NCBI GenBank assembly: GCA_902629125.1
Contig: CACOPQ010000003.1
Coordinates: 62,001-126,000, forward strand
Source of the DNA: an uncultured Alphaproteobacteria bacterium
GTDB lineage: Bacteria; Pseudomonadota; Alphaproteobacteria; Thalassobaculales; Thalassobaculaceae
Direction: 5' to 3'
DNA length: 64,000 nucleotides
Positions 34,223 to 42,284 of the stretch are shown one piece after another. The position numbers and the translations under genes were made by a program. The notes beneath the pieces were generated by a model. It was not told where the DNA came from. It saw only the letters and a list, made by a program, of their open reading frames with translations, and ran no database searches. Positions within the stretch are counted from its first letter, which is position 1; each line of letters begins with the position of its first letter.

Positions 34223-34981
34223 TCATAAAAAGGCTACATCCCTATCAAGTTTTTGCAACCTTTGCCCGCCGTCAATCGTGATTATATGACCATTTAGAGA
34301 TGTCGTATTAACAATAAAAAAAACTGCCTTTACAATGTCCTCGACTGAAGAAACTTTACCAATAGGGCTCATTTTTTGCCCTTTTTGAAAAATGATCTCT
34401 CCGTGTCCTCCGCTTTCGAGCGTTATTCCTGGCGCTATACCATTTACACGGACACGGGGAGCCATTGCCATAGCAAATGTTTCTGTTGCACATTGTAATG
34501 CGGCTTTACTGATTGTGTACGAAAGATAATCTGGATTGAGGGAAAAGATTTTATTATCGAGAATATTAATAATGCAACCTTGCTGCCCTTTTTTGATTAA
34601 TTCGAAGAAAGCCTTACTTAGAAGTGCTGGTCCACGAACATTGGCAAAAAAATGTTGATCCATCGATACACTATTAATATTCGACATATTATCGTATTCA
34701 AATCTGGCGGCATTATTTATTAATAACTCGACTGGCGGTGCCGTCCTATCAATTTGATTGATTACTTCTTCACCGCAATCTGGATGGCTTAAATCCATAT
34801 TTATCAATTGGCCACTGCCGCCGTTGCTTTTGATTTCATGGAGAACCTCTTTTGCTTCCTTGCTTGAGGAATTGTAATGCAGATAGACAAACCATCCCTG
34901 CTTACCGAGGGCCTTTGCAATCCCCGCTCCAATGCGTTTCGCTGCTCCGGTTACGATTGCTGATTTATTTATGGGCTTCAC
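34223..34981 (-). CDS. folM: FolM/pteridine-reductase-like SDR
   Basis: 252 aa. The N-terminal TGAAKRIG (11-18) has the Arg typical of pteridine reductases. The residue normally Ser in the catalytic triad is Asp142 (NILDNK), with Tyr155 and Lys159 (YTISK). That Asp-Tyr-Lys set is the hallmark of PTR1 and of E. coli FolM, which reduces dihydrofolate/dihydromonapterin. The 24-nt spacing to folB supports folate or tetrahydromonapterin metabolism. It is the first gene of a leftward folM-folB-phosphoesterase group and starts beside the AT-rich gap at 34982-35493. Confidence 0.85.
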   Translation of the reverse strand: MKPINKSAIVTGAAKRIGAGIAKALGKQGWFVYLHYNSSSKEAKEVLHEIKSNGGSGQLINMDLSHPDCGEEVINQIDRTAPPVELLINNAARFEYDNMSNINSVSMDQHFFANVRGPALLSKAFFELIKKGQQGCIINILDNKIFSLNPDYLSYTISKAALQCATETFAMAMAPRVRVNGIAPGITLESGGHGEIIFQKGQKMSPIGKVSSVEDIVKAVFFIVNTTSLNGHIITIDGGQRLQKLDRDVAFL

Positions 34982-35493
34982 GATCTCAAACTAGCTAACA
35001 AGAAATAATTTTTCAAATAACTTCACTTAAAACTTCTCTTGCCAAATAAAGAAATTATATTTTTTTAGAAATTAAACTTTAATTCAAGTAAATACTAAGT
35101 TGTAGTCGATATTCAATATAGAAAAAATACTTTTATTTATATTAGTTAATACAATTTAAACGTGCAAAAACTGGCAGATAGTAATAGGAATATTGTAAAT
35201 GAAGGGCTTGATTGTACACAGTTCCTAAATTTTGTATTTTTCAGCAATAAAAATCACATCAGACTAGCCATGAAAATGGAAGGATGAAACGCAAAAGAAA
35301 AAAACCGTTATTTTTCAATAGGTTAAAAACAGTGCCTATATTTTAAGCAAAATGTAATTTTTGAGGGTATCTGCGACGATAATCAATATCTCATCAGCTT
35401 ATCCCCAGCTTTGTCCACAGCCATCGTGGATTAAAAAGCGGCTTCTTTTTTTTCTTCTGTTAAACTAAAATTCAGCATGATCAAATTCTAAAT
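34982..35493. other. AT-rich gene-free region with DnaA-box-like nonamers
   Basis: The longest non-coding stretch of the window, and markedly AT-rich. Three plus-strand nonamers are one mismatch from TTATNCACA: TTGTACACA (35212-35220), TTATCCCCA (35399-35407) and TTGTCCACA (35411-35419). A weaker reverse match CGTGGATTA is at 35425-35433. Housekeeping genes run away on both sides (folM leftward, uvrC rightward). It may be a replication-origin-type locus or only two promoters in AT-rich DNA. No tRNA, coding frame or riboswitch was recognised. TCCAC/GTGGA at 35414-35430 could pair as a small hairpin. Confidence 0.35.
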
Positions 35494-37467
35494 TTGAAGC
35501 AAGAAAGAAGAGCCTTGAACACTAAATCGCACATTGATTCTGACGGAAAAGTGCAAAAAACTAATATCCAAACAGGAACGGAGTTAATAAAATCGCAAAT
35601 CCCGTCTCTGCCCCAAAAACCGGGTGTGTACCGTATGCTCGATGAAGGAGGAAACGTTCTGTATGTGGGCAAGGCAGTAAATTTGAAAAAGCGCGTCGTA
35701 AGTTACACAAAGCCGGAACGTATATCACAACGAATATTAAGGATGGTGAGCGAAACAAGAAAGCTTGAAATAATAACCACGCATACAGAAGTTGAAGCAT
35801 TGTTGCTAGAAAGTAATCTGATAAAACAATTCAAACCTCGCTTTAACGTCTTGCTTCGCGATGATAAATCGTTTGCCCATATTTATATTTCGCAAGACGA
35901 TGATTGGCCGATACTGACTAAACACCGGGGGACCCAAAGGCGGCCGGGTAATTACTTCGGTCCATACGCTTCTGCAGGAGCGGTAAACAGATCTTTAACG
36001 GCATTACAAAAAGCGTTTTTGCTAAGAAACTGCAGTGACAATGTATTCAAAAACCGAACGCGTCCATGTCTTCAGTACCAAATAAAGCGTTGTTCGGCGC
36101 CTTGTGTAGATTATGTTACACAATCCGAATATTTGGACTTGGTAAATCAGGCGCGTTCTTTTTTGTCGGGAGACAGTGTTTCAGTCCAAAAAACACTCTC
36201 TGTTCGTATGGAAGCAGCTAGTAAAAATTTAGATTACGAACGAGCAGCAATTTATCGTGACCGGATACATGCACTTACTCAAATACAATCGAAGCAAGAT
36301 ATTAATGTAAAAGGTGTGAGCGACGCCGACATTATAGCTCTTCATACTGAAAAAGGATTTAGTTGTATCCAAGTTTTTTTCTTTCGAGGAGGAAGAAATC
36401 TTGGAAATAGGGCGTATTTTCCGCGTCATCACAGACTAGACGACCAAGAATCTATTCTAGAGGCCTTTTTGGGACAATTTTATGAAAACAAGCAGGCGCC
36501 GCGGCAACTTCTCTTAAGTAATAACATTCGTAACGCTGATTTGTTGACTGAGGCGCTCTCATCGAGGTCAAGCGGTAAAGTGAAGTTGACAATACCTGCA
36601 AGGGGGGAACTAAAGAAGCTAATTCTCCATGCCCAGGATAATGCAAAAGATGCTCTAGCTCGTAACCGCGCTACGCAAACAACGCAGTTAAGTATTCTTA
36701 AGCGTCTAGCTGAAATATTTACGCTTCCAAAAGTACCAGAAAGGATAGAGGTCTTCGATAACAGCCATATTCAAGGAACTAGTGCTGTAGGCGCTATGAT
36801 CGTGGCTGGTTCAGATGGTTTTGAGAAAAATTTCTATAGAAAATTCAATATTAAAGACGCGCTTATCGAGGACCAGTATCCTCAAGCACCTGAAAACTCA
36901 AAAGTTAAGGCCGCTCATAGAGTAAAAGCCGGTGGTGATGACTATTACATGATGCGGCAGGTATTACGACGGCGGTTCTCAAAGGTTGCCGATTCTTTGG
37001 AAAGCGGACATACGACAGTAAAACCAGATTTGGTTTTAATTGATGGTGGAGCCGGACATCTTTCAACCTCCTTGGAGGTTGCTAAAGAACTTAACCTAGT
37101 TGACATTTGTTTTGTTGCGATTGCTAAAGGACCTGATCGCAATGCTGGTAGAGAAGTCTTTCACCAATCTGGCAAAAGTGCTTTCTCTCTCGAGCCCAAC
37201 GACCCGTTATTACACTATCTTCAAAGGCTTCGAGATGAAGCTCATCGATTTGCCATAGAAAGCCATAGGGCAAGACGTTTTAAATCACTCACACGATCAA
37301 TTCTTGATGAAATTCCTGCGGTTGGACCAAAAAGAAAAAAAGAACTCCTTTTCCATTTTGGATCAGCAAGAGCCGTCGCAAGAGCTGGGCTTAGGGACTT
37401 GGAACTGGTAGACGGAATAAGTAAAAACCTGGCCAAACAGATTTATCACCATTTTCATGAAGATTAG
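35494..37467 (+). CDS. uvrC: UvrABC excinuclease subunit C
   Basis: 657 aa. UvrC makes both incisions around damage bound by UvrB. The GIY-YIG nuclease starts at about residue 40 (KPGVYRMLDEGGNVLYVGKA), then a cysteine region (CLQYQIKRCSAPCVDYV), a UVR-type segment near 240 (LDYERAAIYRDRIHAL), the RNase H-like endonuclease (VFDNSHIQGTSAVGAMIV, LVLIDGGAGHL), and a C-terminal helix-hairpin-helix pair (IPAVGPKRKKELLFHFGS). The start is uncertain: TTG 35494 gives the longest frame without a ribosome site; TTG 35515 is an alternative. It opens the rightward group uvrC-pgsA-mobB-moeA-moaD-moaE. Confidence 0.98.
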   Translation: MKQERRALNTKSHIDSDGKVQKTNIQTGTELIKSQIPSLPQKPGVYRMLDEGGNVLYVGKAVNLKKRVVSYTKPERISQRILRMVSETRKLEIITTHTEVEALLLESNLIKQFKPRFNVLLRDDKSFAHIYISQDDDWPILTKHRGTQRRPGNYFGPYASAGAVNRSLTALQKAFLLRNCSDNVFKNRTRPCLQYQIKRCSAPCVDYVTQSEYLDLVNQARSFLSGDSVSVQKTLSVRMEAASKNLDYERAAIYRDRIHALTQIQSKQDINVKGVSDADIIALHTEKGFSCIQVFFFRGGRNLGNRAYFPRHHRLDDQESILEAFLGQFYENKQAPRQLLLSNNIRNADLLTEALSSRSSGKVKLTIPARGELKKLILHAQDNAKDALARNRATQTTQLSILKRLAEIFTLPKVPERIEVFDNSHIQGTSAVGAMIVAGSDGFEKNFYRKFNIKDALIEDQYPQAPENSKVKAAHRVKAGGDDYYMMRQVLRRRFSKVADSLESGHTTVKPDLVLIDGGAGHLSTSLEVAKELNLVDICFVAIAKGPDRNAGREVFHQSGKSAFSLEPNDPLLHYLQRLRDEAHRFAIESHRARRFKSLTRSILDEIPAVGPKRKKELLFHFGSARAVARAGLRDLELVDGISKNLAKQIYHHFHED

Positions 37468-37539
37468 AACGCAAGAACAATTGTTACGAAAATTAAGGAA
37501 ACTATTTCGTCCAAAAAAGTTTCAGCTTAAGATGGTGAG

Positions 37540-38121
37540 ATGAAAAGTCTGCCAAACATTCTTACAATGACGCGAATAGCAGTTATACCTCTGCTGATAG
37601 GATTTATTTGGATTGGTAGTCCGGGCTTAAGGTGGGCTGCCCTAGCGGTTTATAGCTTTGCTTGCTTGACAGATTATTTGGATGGATATCTTGCTAGGTA
37701 TCTCAATCACCAAACTGCGATTGGACGCCTTTTTGACCCTATTGCCGATAAGTTGTTAGTGGGGGCCTGTTTATTAGAACTGTGCGCGTTTGACTACATT
37801 ACTGGGTGGACCGTGCTTCCTGCGTTGGTTATTCTGCTAAGGGAGATCTTGGTTTCAGGACTAAGAGAGTATTTAGCAGAAATAAGAGTTGGTTTGCCAG
37901 TCAGTAAACTTGCCAAGTGGAAAACCAGCTTGCAAATGGTTTCTATTGGTTTTCTCATTATTGGTGACGCGGGTCCGAGCTACATCCCGGCTTTATCAAT
38001 AGGCGAGGTTTGTCTCTGGATTGCAGCACTCCTTACCATTTGGACTGGTTATGACTACCTCAGGTCCGGGTTATTACACCTTACTTCTGAAAGTCCTAGA
38101 AAGAAGATAGTAGAAGATTAA
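37540..38121 (+). CDS. pgsA: CDP-diacylglycerol-glycerol-3-phosphate 3-phosphatidyltransferase
   Basis: 193 aa membrane enzyme with about five hydrophobic segments. It joins CDP-diacylglycerol and glycerol-3-phosphate to give phosphatidylglycerol phosphate, the first committed step to phosphatidylglycerol and cardiolipin. The CDP-alcohol phosphotransferase signature DGx2ARx8Gx3Dx3D is present (from DGYLAR to GRLFDPIAD). It opens with MKSLPNILTMTRIAVIPLLI, typical of PgsA. It lies 72 nt after uvrC, a gene order (uvrC-pgsA) common in Proteobacteria. Confidence 0.97.
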   Translation: MKSLPNILTMTRIAVIPLLIGFIWIGSPGLRWAALAVYSFACLTDYLDGYLARYLNHQTAIGRLFDPIADKLLVGACLLELCAFDYITGWTVLPALVILLREILVSGLREYLAEIRVGLPVSKLAKWKTSLQMVSIGFLIIGDAGPSYIPALSIGEVCLWIAALLTIWTGYDYLRSGLLHLTSESPRKKIVED

Positions 38122-38163
38122 ATTTTACTTAATACTCAAGTTTAAATTCATAAGAACACAGCG

Positions 38164-38667
38164 ATGCAGAAATTTGGTATAGCGGGTTGGCAAAATAGCG
38201 GAAAAACAACACTTGTAAAAAACCTCATTCCGACTTTTGCCAAAAAAGGATTAACGGTTTCTACAATTAAGCATGCACATCATAATTTCGATATAGACAA
38301 ACCAGGAAAAGACTCGTATGAGCATCGGCGAGCTGGAGCTCAGGAAGTGCTTATATCCTCGCAACGTCGATGGGCTCTAATTCATGAACAAGATGACCAA
38401 AACGAAACAAACTTGCATGAATTATTAAGTAAATTACAACCAGTAGATCTTGTTCTTATAGAAGGGTTTAAAAAGGAAAATCACAGCAAATTGGAAGTAC
38501 ATCGTGGTAAGCTTGGAAAAGAGTTGATTTGTCAAACTGACCCAAAAATATGTATGGTAGTAAGCGATGTAAAACTTTCCGGTCTCGATGTTCCGGTATT
38601 TGATACAAGCGATTACAACGCGATATCCGAATTTATAATTGAATATTTGAAACTAAAAGTGACTTAA
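38164..38667 (+). CDS. mobB: Molybdopterin-guanine dinucleotide biosynthesis adaptor MobB
   Basis: 167 aa P-loop GTPase-like protein. Walker A GWQNSGKTTL is at 8-17, followed by KHAHHNFDIDKPGKDSYEHR, a MobB signature, and VLIEGFKKE. MobB binds GTP and helps MobA make molybdopterin guanine dinucleotide; it is not essential in E. coli. Three nucleotides separate its stop from moeA, so they are likely cotranslated. No mobA gene is in the window. Molybdenum enzymes are therefore expected in this organism. Confidence 0.95.
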   Translation: MQKFGIAGWQNSGKTTLVKNLIPTFAKKGLTVSTIKHAHHNFDIDKPGKDSYEHRRAGAQEVLISSQRRWALIHEQDDQNETNLHELLSKLQPVDLVLIEGFKKENHSKLEVHRGKLGKELICQTDPKICMVVSDVKLSGLDVPVFDTSDYNAISEFIIEYLKLKVT

Positions 38668-38670
38668 AAT

Positions 38671-39942
38671 ATGGTCCAATTAACAAGTGATTGTTTTGCT
38701 TTTGGCGGTAAGCTAACCCGAATAGACGCGGCTTTAGCCACTATATTGGATAGTCTTTTAATAAAAAAAGATACTGAAGAAATCGCACTCAACAGAGCGT
38801 TGAATAAAATTCTGGCGGAGGATGTTACTGCTTCGGAAAATGTACCGGCAGACAATAACTCTGCAGTCGATGGTTACTCGATTTTCTTCGATGATCTCAA
38901 TAAAACGGGAAGCACGGAATTGCCGATAGCGGGAAAAGCTGCTGCTGGCAGACCGCTTAAATGTCTGCAAAAAAGAGGGGAGGCAGTCAGAATTTTCACA
39001 GGCGCGGTGATGCCGAATGGCCCAGACGCAGAAAACCCTGATACCGTCCTTATGCAAGAGGACTGCCAACTTGAAAACGGAAAAGTAATAATTCCGCCTG
39101 GAATAAAACGTGGATCAAACAGGCGGTTATCGGGAGAGGATATAGCCGCAGGCACGCGCGTTCTAAAAGCAGGAACGCGATTAAGACCGCAGGATATTGG
39201 ATTGGCTGCGGCTACAGGTAAAGTTTCGTTGAGTGTTCGAAAACCACTTCGTGTAGCTGTATTTTCTACAGGCGATGAGGTGCTGGATCCTGGTGAAGAG
39301 CTCGCAAGAGGCAAAATCTACGACTCCAATCGCTTTACTCTACTGAATTTACTTACGGCGCTTGGATGTGAAGTGGACGATATAGGTATTATCCCTGACA
39401 ATCCTGCTCTCATAGAAAAAGCGGTAGCATCATCAACCCAACAGAAAGATTTGATAATCACCTCAGGAGGGGTGTCAACTGGTGAGGAAGATCATGTAAA
39501 AAATTTTATTGAAAAGACAGGCGAACTTTTATTTTGGAGGCTAGCTATCAAACCAGGGAGGCCTGTTGCTCTTGGTCGATTTAAGGAAACGTTTTTTATC
39601 GGGTTACCCGGAAATCCGGTTGCAGCGATGGTAACCTTTCTTAAAATCGCTCGCCCAATAATTCTTCACCTTTCTGGCGCTAGAAACATCTATCCACAAC
39701 CGTTTATTGGTCGAGCAGATTTTGAATATGCTAAAAAACCAGACCGAAAAGAGTTCGTCAGGGTAAAGGTACGTGAAGATAAAACGGAAGGGCTAGTTTT
39801 TCGTAAGTACGGAAAAGAGGGAGCGGGAATACTTTCGTCATTAGTTTTTGCTGATGGCTTGGTCGAATTACCTGAGGAGGTAACAAGAATTAGGAAAGGG
39901 GACACTGTGAAGTATTTTCCATTTAGCGAGTTTGGGATATGA
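38671..39942 (+). CDS. moeA: Molybdopterin molybdotransferase
   Basis: 423 aa, full length. MoeA inserts molybdate into adenylylated molybdopterin. Recognisable segments are NSAVDGYS (early lid region), FTGAVMPNG, TGDEVLDPGEELARGKIYDSN, the substrate-binding ITSGGVSTGEEDHVK, and GLPGNPVAAMVTF near the C-terminal third. It overlaps moaD by 4 nt (ATGA), showing translational coupling with molybdopterin-synthase genes. MogA, which adenylylates molybdopterin first, is not in the window. Confidence 0.97.
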   Translation: MVQLTSDCFAFGGKLTRIDAALATILDSLLIKKDTEEIALNRALNKILAEDVTASENVPADNNSAVDGYSIFFDDLNKTGSTELPIAGKAAAGRPLKCLQKRGEAVRIFTGAVMPNGPDAENPDTVLMQEDCQLENGKVIIPPGIKRGSNRRLSGEDIAAGTRVLKAGTRLRPQDIGLAAATGKVSLSVRKPLRVAVFSTGDEVLDPGEELARGKIYDSNRFTLLNLLTALGCEVDDIGIIPDNPALIEKAVASSTQQKDLIITSGGVSTGEEDHVKNFIEKTGELLFWRLAIKPGRPVALGRFKETFFIGLPGNPVAAMVTFLKIARPIILHLSGARNIYPQPFIGRADFEYAKKPDRKEFVRVKVREDKTEGLVFRKYGKEGAGILSSLVFADGLVELPEEVTRIRKGDTVKYFPFSEFGI

Positions 39943-40190
39943 AACTTCTTTATTTCGCTTGGGTCAGGACAAATCTAGGCGTCTCAGAGGAGTCAGTTGA
40001 TGTTCCATCTGGAATAAATGATGTAAGGACTCTTTTGAATTGGCTGATTAATCGAGGTGAAAGCTACAAAGCTGCTTTTAGTGATCCGAGCCTCATTCGC
40101 GTTGCGGTAAACCAGGAGTATGTTGATCTAGATCATGCAATCACTGCAGGCGATGAGATTGCCTTTTTCCCGCCGGTGACTGGAGGTTAA
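39939..40190 (+). CDS. moaD: Molybdopterin synthase sulfur carrier subunit
   Basis: 83 aa, ubiquitin fold. It ends in the required Gly-Gly (PPVTGG), which is thiocarboxylated and gives sulfur to precursor Z/cPMP during molybdopterin formation. ATG 39939 lies within the moeA stop (4-nt overlap). moaE starts 4 nt after its stop. Length and opening LLYFAWVRTNLGV match MoaD. No adjacent moeB is seen. Confidence 0.96.
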   Translation: MKLLYFAWVRTNLGVSEESVDVPSGINDVRTLLNWLINRGESYKAAFSDPSLIRVAVNQEYVDLDHAITAGDEIAFFPPVTGG

Positions 40191-40194
40191 TGTT

Positions 40195-40647
40195 TTGATA
40201 AGGGTGCAACAAGAAGATTTCGACATGGGAATGGAGTTGGCAAAACTCACAAAAAACAATTACAAAATAGGGGGCCTGACTTCGTTTGTTGGGCTTGTCC
40301 GCGATATCACTGCACCGGAAAAAATCTCGTCTATGACGCTTGAACACTATCCTGGGATGACGGAAAAACAACTTGAACATATTGATTCCATTGCGCATCA
40401 AAGGTGGCATCTTGAAGCCAGTCTTATTATCCATAGATATGGAAAATTAGATTTAGGCGATCAAATTGTTTTAGTTGCATGTGCTTCAGCGCACCGCGAG
40501 GAGGCATTTGAAGCATGCCATTTTTTAATAGACTGGTTAAAGACTAAAGCACCATTTTGGAAGTTAGAAGAAACAGCGTCAGGCTCTAAGTGGGTTGAAG
40601 CTATTCATGCAGATAAAGATGCGGCTGATCGCTGGTCCTCTGAGTGA
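40195..40647 (+). CDS. moaE: Molybdopterin synthase catalytic subunit
   Basis: 150 aa, the usual MoaE length. It converts cPMP to molybdopterin with two MoaD thiocarboxylates. The family pattern GLTSFVGLVRD, HYPGMTEKQL, IIHRYGKLDLGDQIVLVACAS, HREEAFEACHFLIDWLK and TKAPFWKLE is complete; the last motif carries the active-site lysine. TTG 40195 is the start, supported by GGAGG at 40182-40186 (8 nt upstream); the ATG just before it stops after two codons. It ends the rightward group and converges on fmt (12 nt). Confidence 0.97.
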   Translation: MIRVQQEDFDMGMELAKLTKNNYKIGGLTSFVGLVRDITAPEKISSMTLEHYPGMTEKQLEHIDSIAHQRWHLEASLIIHRYGKLDLGDQIVLVACASAHREEAFEACHFLIDWLKTKAPFWKLEETASGSKWVEAIHADKDAADRWSSE

Positions 40648-40659
40648 AGTAGAGTGTTG

Positions 40660-41604
40660 CTAAGATAACCTAGTTCCCTTAGAAATTGGACTGCCATTTA
40701 GATATTCAGTGGTGCACATCACTTTTCTTCCCTGCTTTTGTAAACGTAGTAACCGAAGACAATCTTGACCGCACGAAATGGTAAGATTGTTATCAACAGT
40801 CTCCCCAGGCGGGGATATTGGCTTCGAAGTTGGGATTACCTCCGTTTCAAAAATTTTTACTCTTGAACCATCGATTTCCGTCCAAGCGCCAGGCCAGGGG
40901 TATAGAGCCCTAACTAACTTTTCAATCTCCTGAGCGGACTTATTCCAATCTATATGCCCGTCATCACGGGAGAGTTTACTTGCATACGAGGCGCCCGACA
41001 CGGGCTGCCCTATTGCCTTCAGGGCGCCGGTATCAATTCCATTAAGTGCGGTGTTTATTATGTCTGCACCAAGATTGGCCAGTATTTGATGTAAGGTTTC
41101 CCCAGTGGTTTGGCCCGTGATCTCTATTTCGCTAGTTTTAAACATAGGGCCAGTATCTAATTGCTCGTCCATCTGCATAATAGTAATCCCAGTCTTAGCA
41201 TCACCAGCCATTAAAGCGCGTTGTATCGGAGCTGCTCCTCTCCAACGAGGAAGTATTGAGGCATGTATGTTGATGCAACCAAGACGTGGTGCTTCAAGAA
41301 ATGTCTTTGGTAAAATAAGGCCATATGCCACAACAATCGCTGCATCTAACTTAAGTCTCTTAAAATATTGCTGCTCCGCATCATTTTTTAAACTCTTGGG
41401 TGTTTTGACAGTAAGCCCGTTCAACTCCGCCAAATAATGCACCGGAGAGATTTTATCTTTTTTCCCCCTGCCGGCTGGACGCGGTGGCTGGGTATAAACA
41501 GCGAGGATATCGTGGCCGAAAGATATGAGAGATTGAAGTGTCGGTACGGAAAATTCTGGTGTTCCCATAAATGCTAGTCTTAGTTTTCTATTATTATTCG
41601 ACAT
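40660..41604 (-). CDS. fmt: Methionyl-tRNA formyltransferase
   Basis: 314 aa. Fmt formylates initiator Met-tRNA from 10-formyl-tetrahydrofolate. The catalytic residues are Asn112, His114 (INIHASILPRWRGAAPIQRA) and Asp150 (QLDTGPM), matching Asn106, His108 and Asp144 in E. coli. The N-terminal FMGTPEFSVPTL opens the formyltransferase domain, and an OB-fold-like C-terminal domain follows. It is 18 nt downstream of def on the minus strand; def-fmt is a conserved pair because deformylase removes what this enzyme adds. Confidence 0.98.
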   Translation of the reverse strand: MSNNNRKLRLAFMGTPEFSVPTLQSLISFGHDILAVYTQPPRPAGRGKKDKISPVHYLAELNGLTVKTPKSLKNDAEQQYFKRLKLDAAIVVAYGLILPKTFLEAPRLGCINIHASILPRWRGAAPIQRALMAGDAKTGITIMQMDEQLDTGPMFKTSEIEITGQTTGETLHQILANLGADIINTALNGIDTGALKAIGQPVSGASYASKLSRDDGHIDWNKSAQEIEKLVRALYPWPGAWTEIDGSRVKIFETEVIPTSKPISPPGETVDNNLTISCGQDCLRLLRLQKQGRKVMCTTEYLNGSPISKGTRLS

Positions 41605-41622
41605 GAGCCTTTATTGAAAATC

Positions 41623-42138
41623 CTAATGAACTTGTTCTTTTTTTGCCTTGATCATTTTTTTCAGTATCATATTGCGCTTAAGTGAAGAAAGGTGATCCAC
41701 AAAAAGAATACCATTTAAATGATCTATCTCATGTTGAATACAAACTGATAGTAAACCATCGACGTCTATAGTCTGTTGTTTATTTCTTTCATCGGTATAT
41801 CTAACTCTTGCCCTGGCTGGCCTTGTAATTTCAGCATAAAATCCAGGGAGAGAAAGACAACCCTCCTCTTCTGTAGTAAGTTCCTTTGATACAGAAACCA
41901 ATTCTGGGTTAATCATACGGTATGGGTTAGGGGCTTCGTTTTTAGCTGAACAGTCGATCACGATAATTCTCTGTTTCACACCCACTTGTGGTGCGGCAAG
42001 ACCAATCCCGGGTGCTTGATACATAGTTTCTAACATGTCTTCCATGAGACTAAGAATATTATCATCTATTACACTTACTTTCGTGCACTTAGTTTTAAGC
42101 ACGGGATCTGGAGCCCAAACTATTGGCATAACGGCCAT
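41623..42138 (-). CDS. def: Peptide deformylase
   Basis: 171 aa. Metalloprotease that removes N-terminal formyl groups from nascent proteins. All three motifs are intact: GIGLAAPQV (44-52), EEGCLSLPG with metal ligand Cys94, and QHEIDHLNG with His136, Glu137 and His140. ATG 42138 begins the def-fmt operon; it may also be read from Met4. The 146-nt region upstream is shared with rmuC in divergent arrangement and contains a two-level inverted repeat at 42186-42230. Confidence 0.98.
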   Translation of the reverse strand: MAVMPIVWAPDPVLKTKCTKVSVIDDNILSLMEDMLETMYQAPGIGLAAPQVGVKQRIIVIDCSAKNEAPNPYRMINPELVSVSKELTTEEEGCLSLPGFYAEITRPARARVRYTDERNKQQTIDVDGLLSVCIQHEIDHLNGILFVDHLSSLKRNMILKKMIKAKKEQVH

Positions 42139-42185
42139 ACTATTACCTCTTAAATTTGCACAAAAAATAGGTACGCCATGAGAAG

Positions 42186-42230
42186 TTAAGCGTCAAGTAA
42201 TAGCCAAAAGTAGGCTCTCTAGACGCTTGA
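42186..42230. promoter_or_regulatory. Two-level inverted repeat in the def/rmuC divergent region
   Basis: Outer arms TTAAGCGTC (42186-42194) and GACGCTTGA (42222-42230) pair over nine positions with one G-U. Inner arms AGCC (42202-42205) and GGCT (42213-42216) can pair within. It lies 48 nt upstream of the def start and 54 nt upstream of rmuC, so it may be a binding site for a dimeric regulator or a structured leader of def. No family assignment is possible. Confidence 0.4.
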
Positions 42231-42284
42231 TCATCTACAATATATTGTTGTGATTGTAACAAATATTCTAGTTGGATACTTTTT

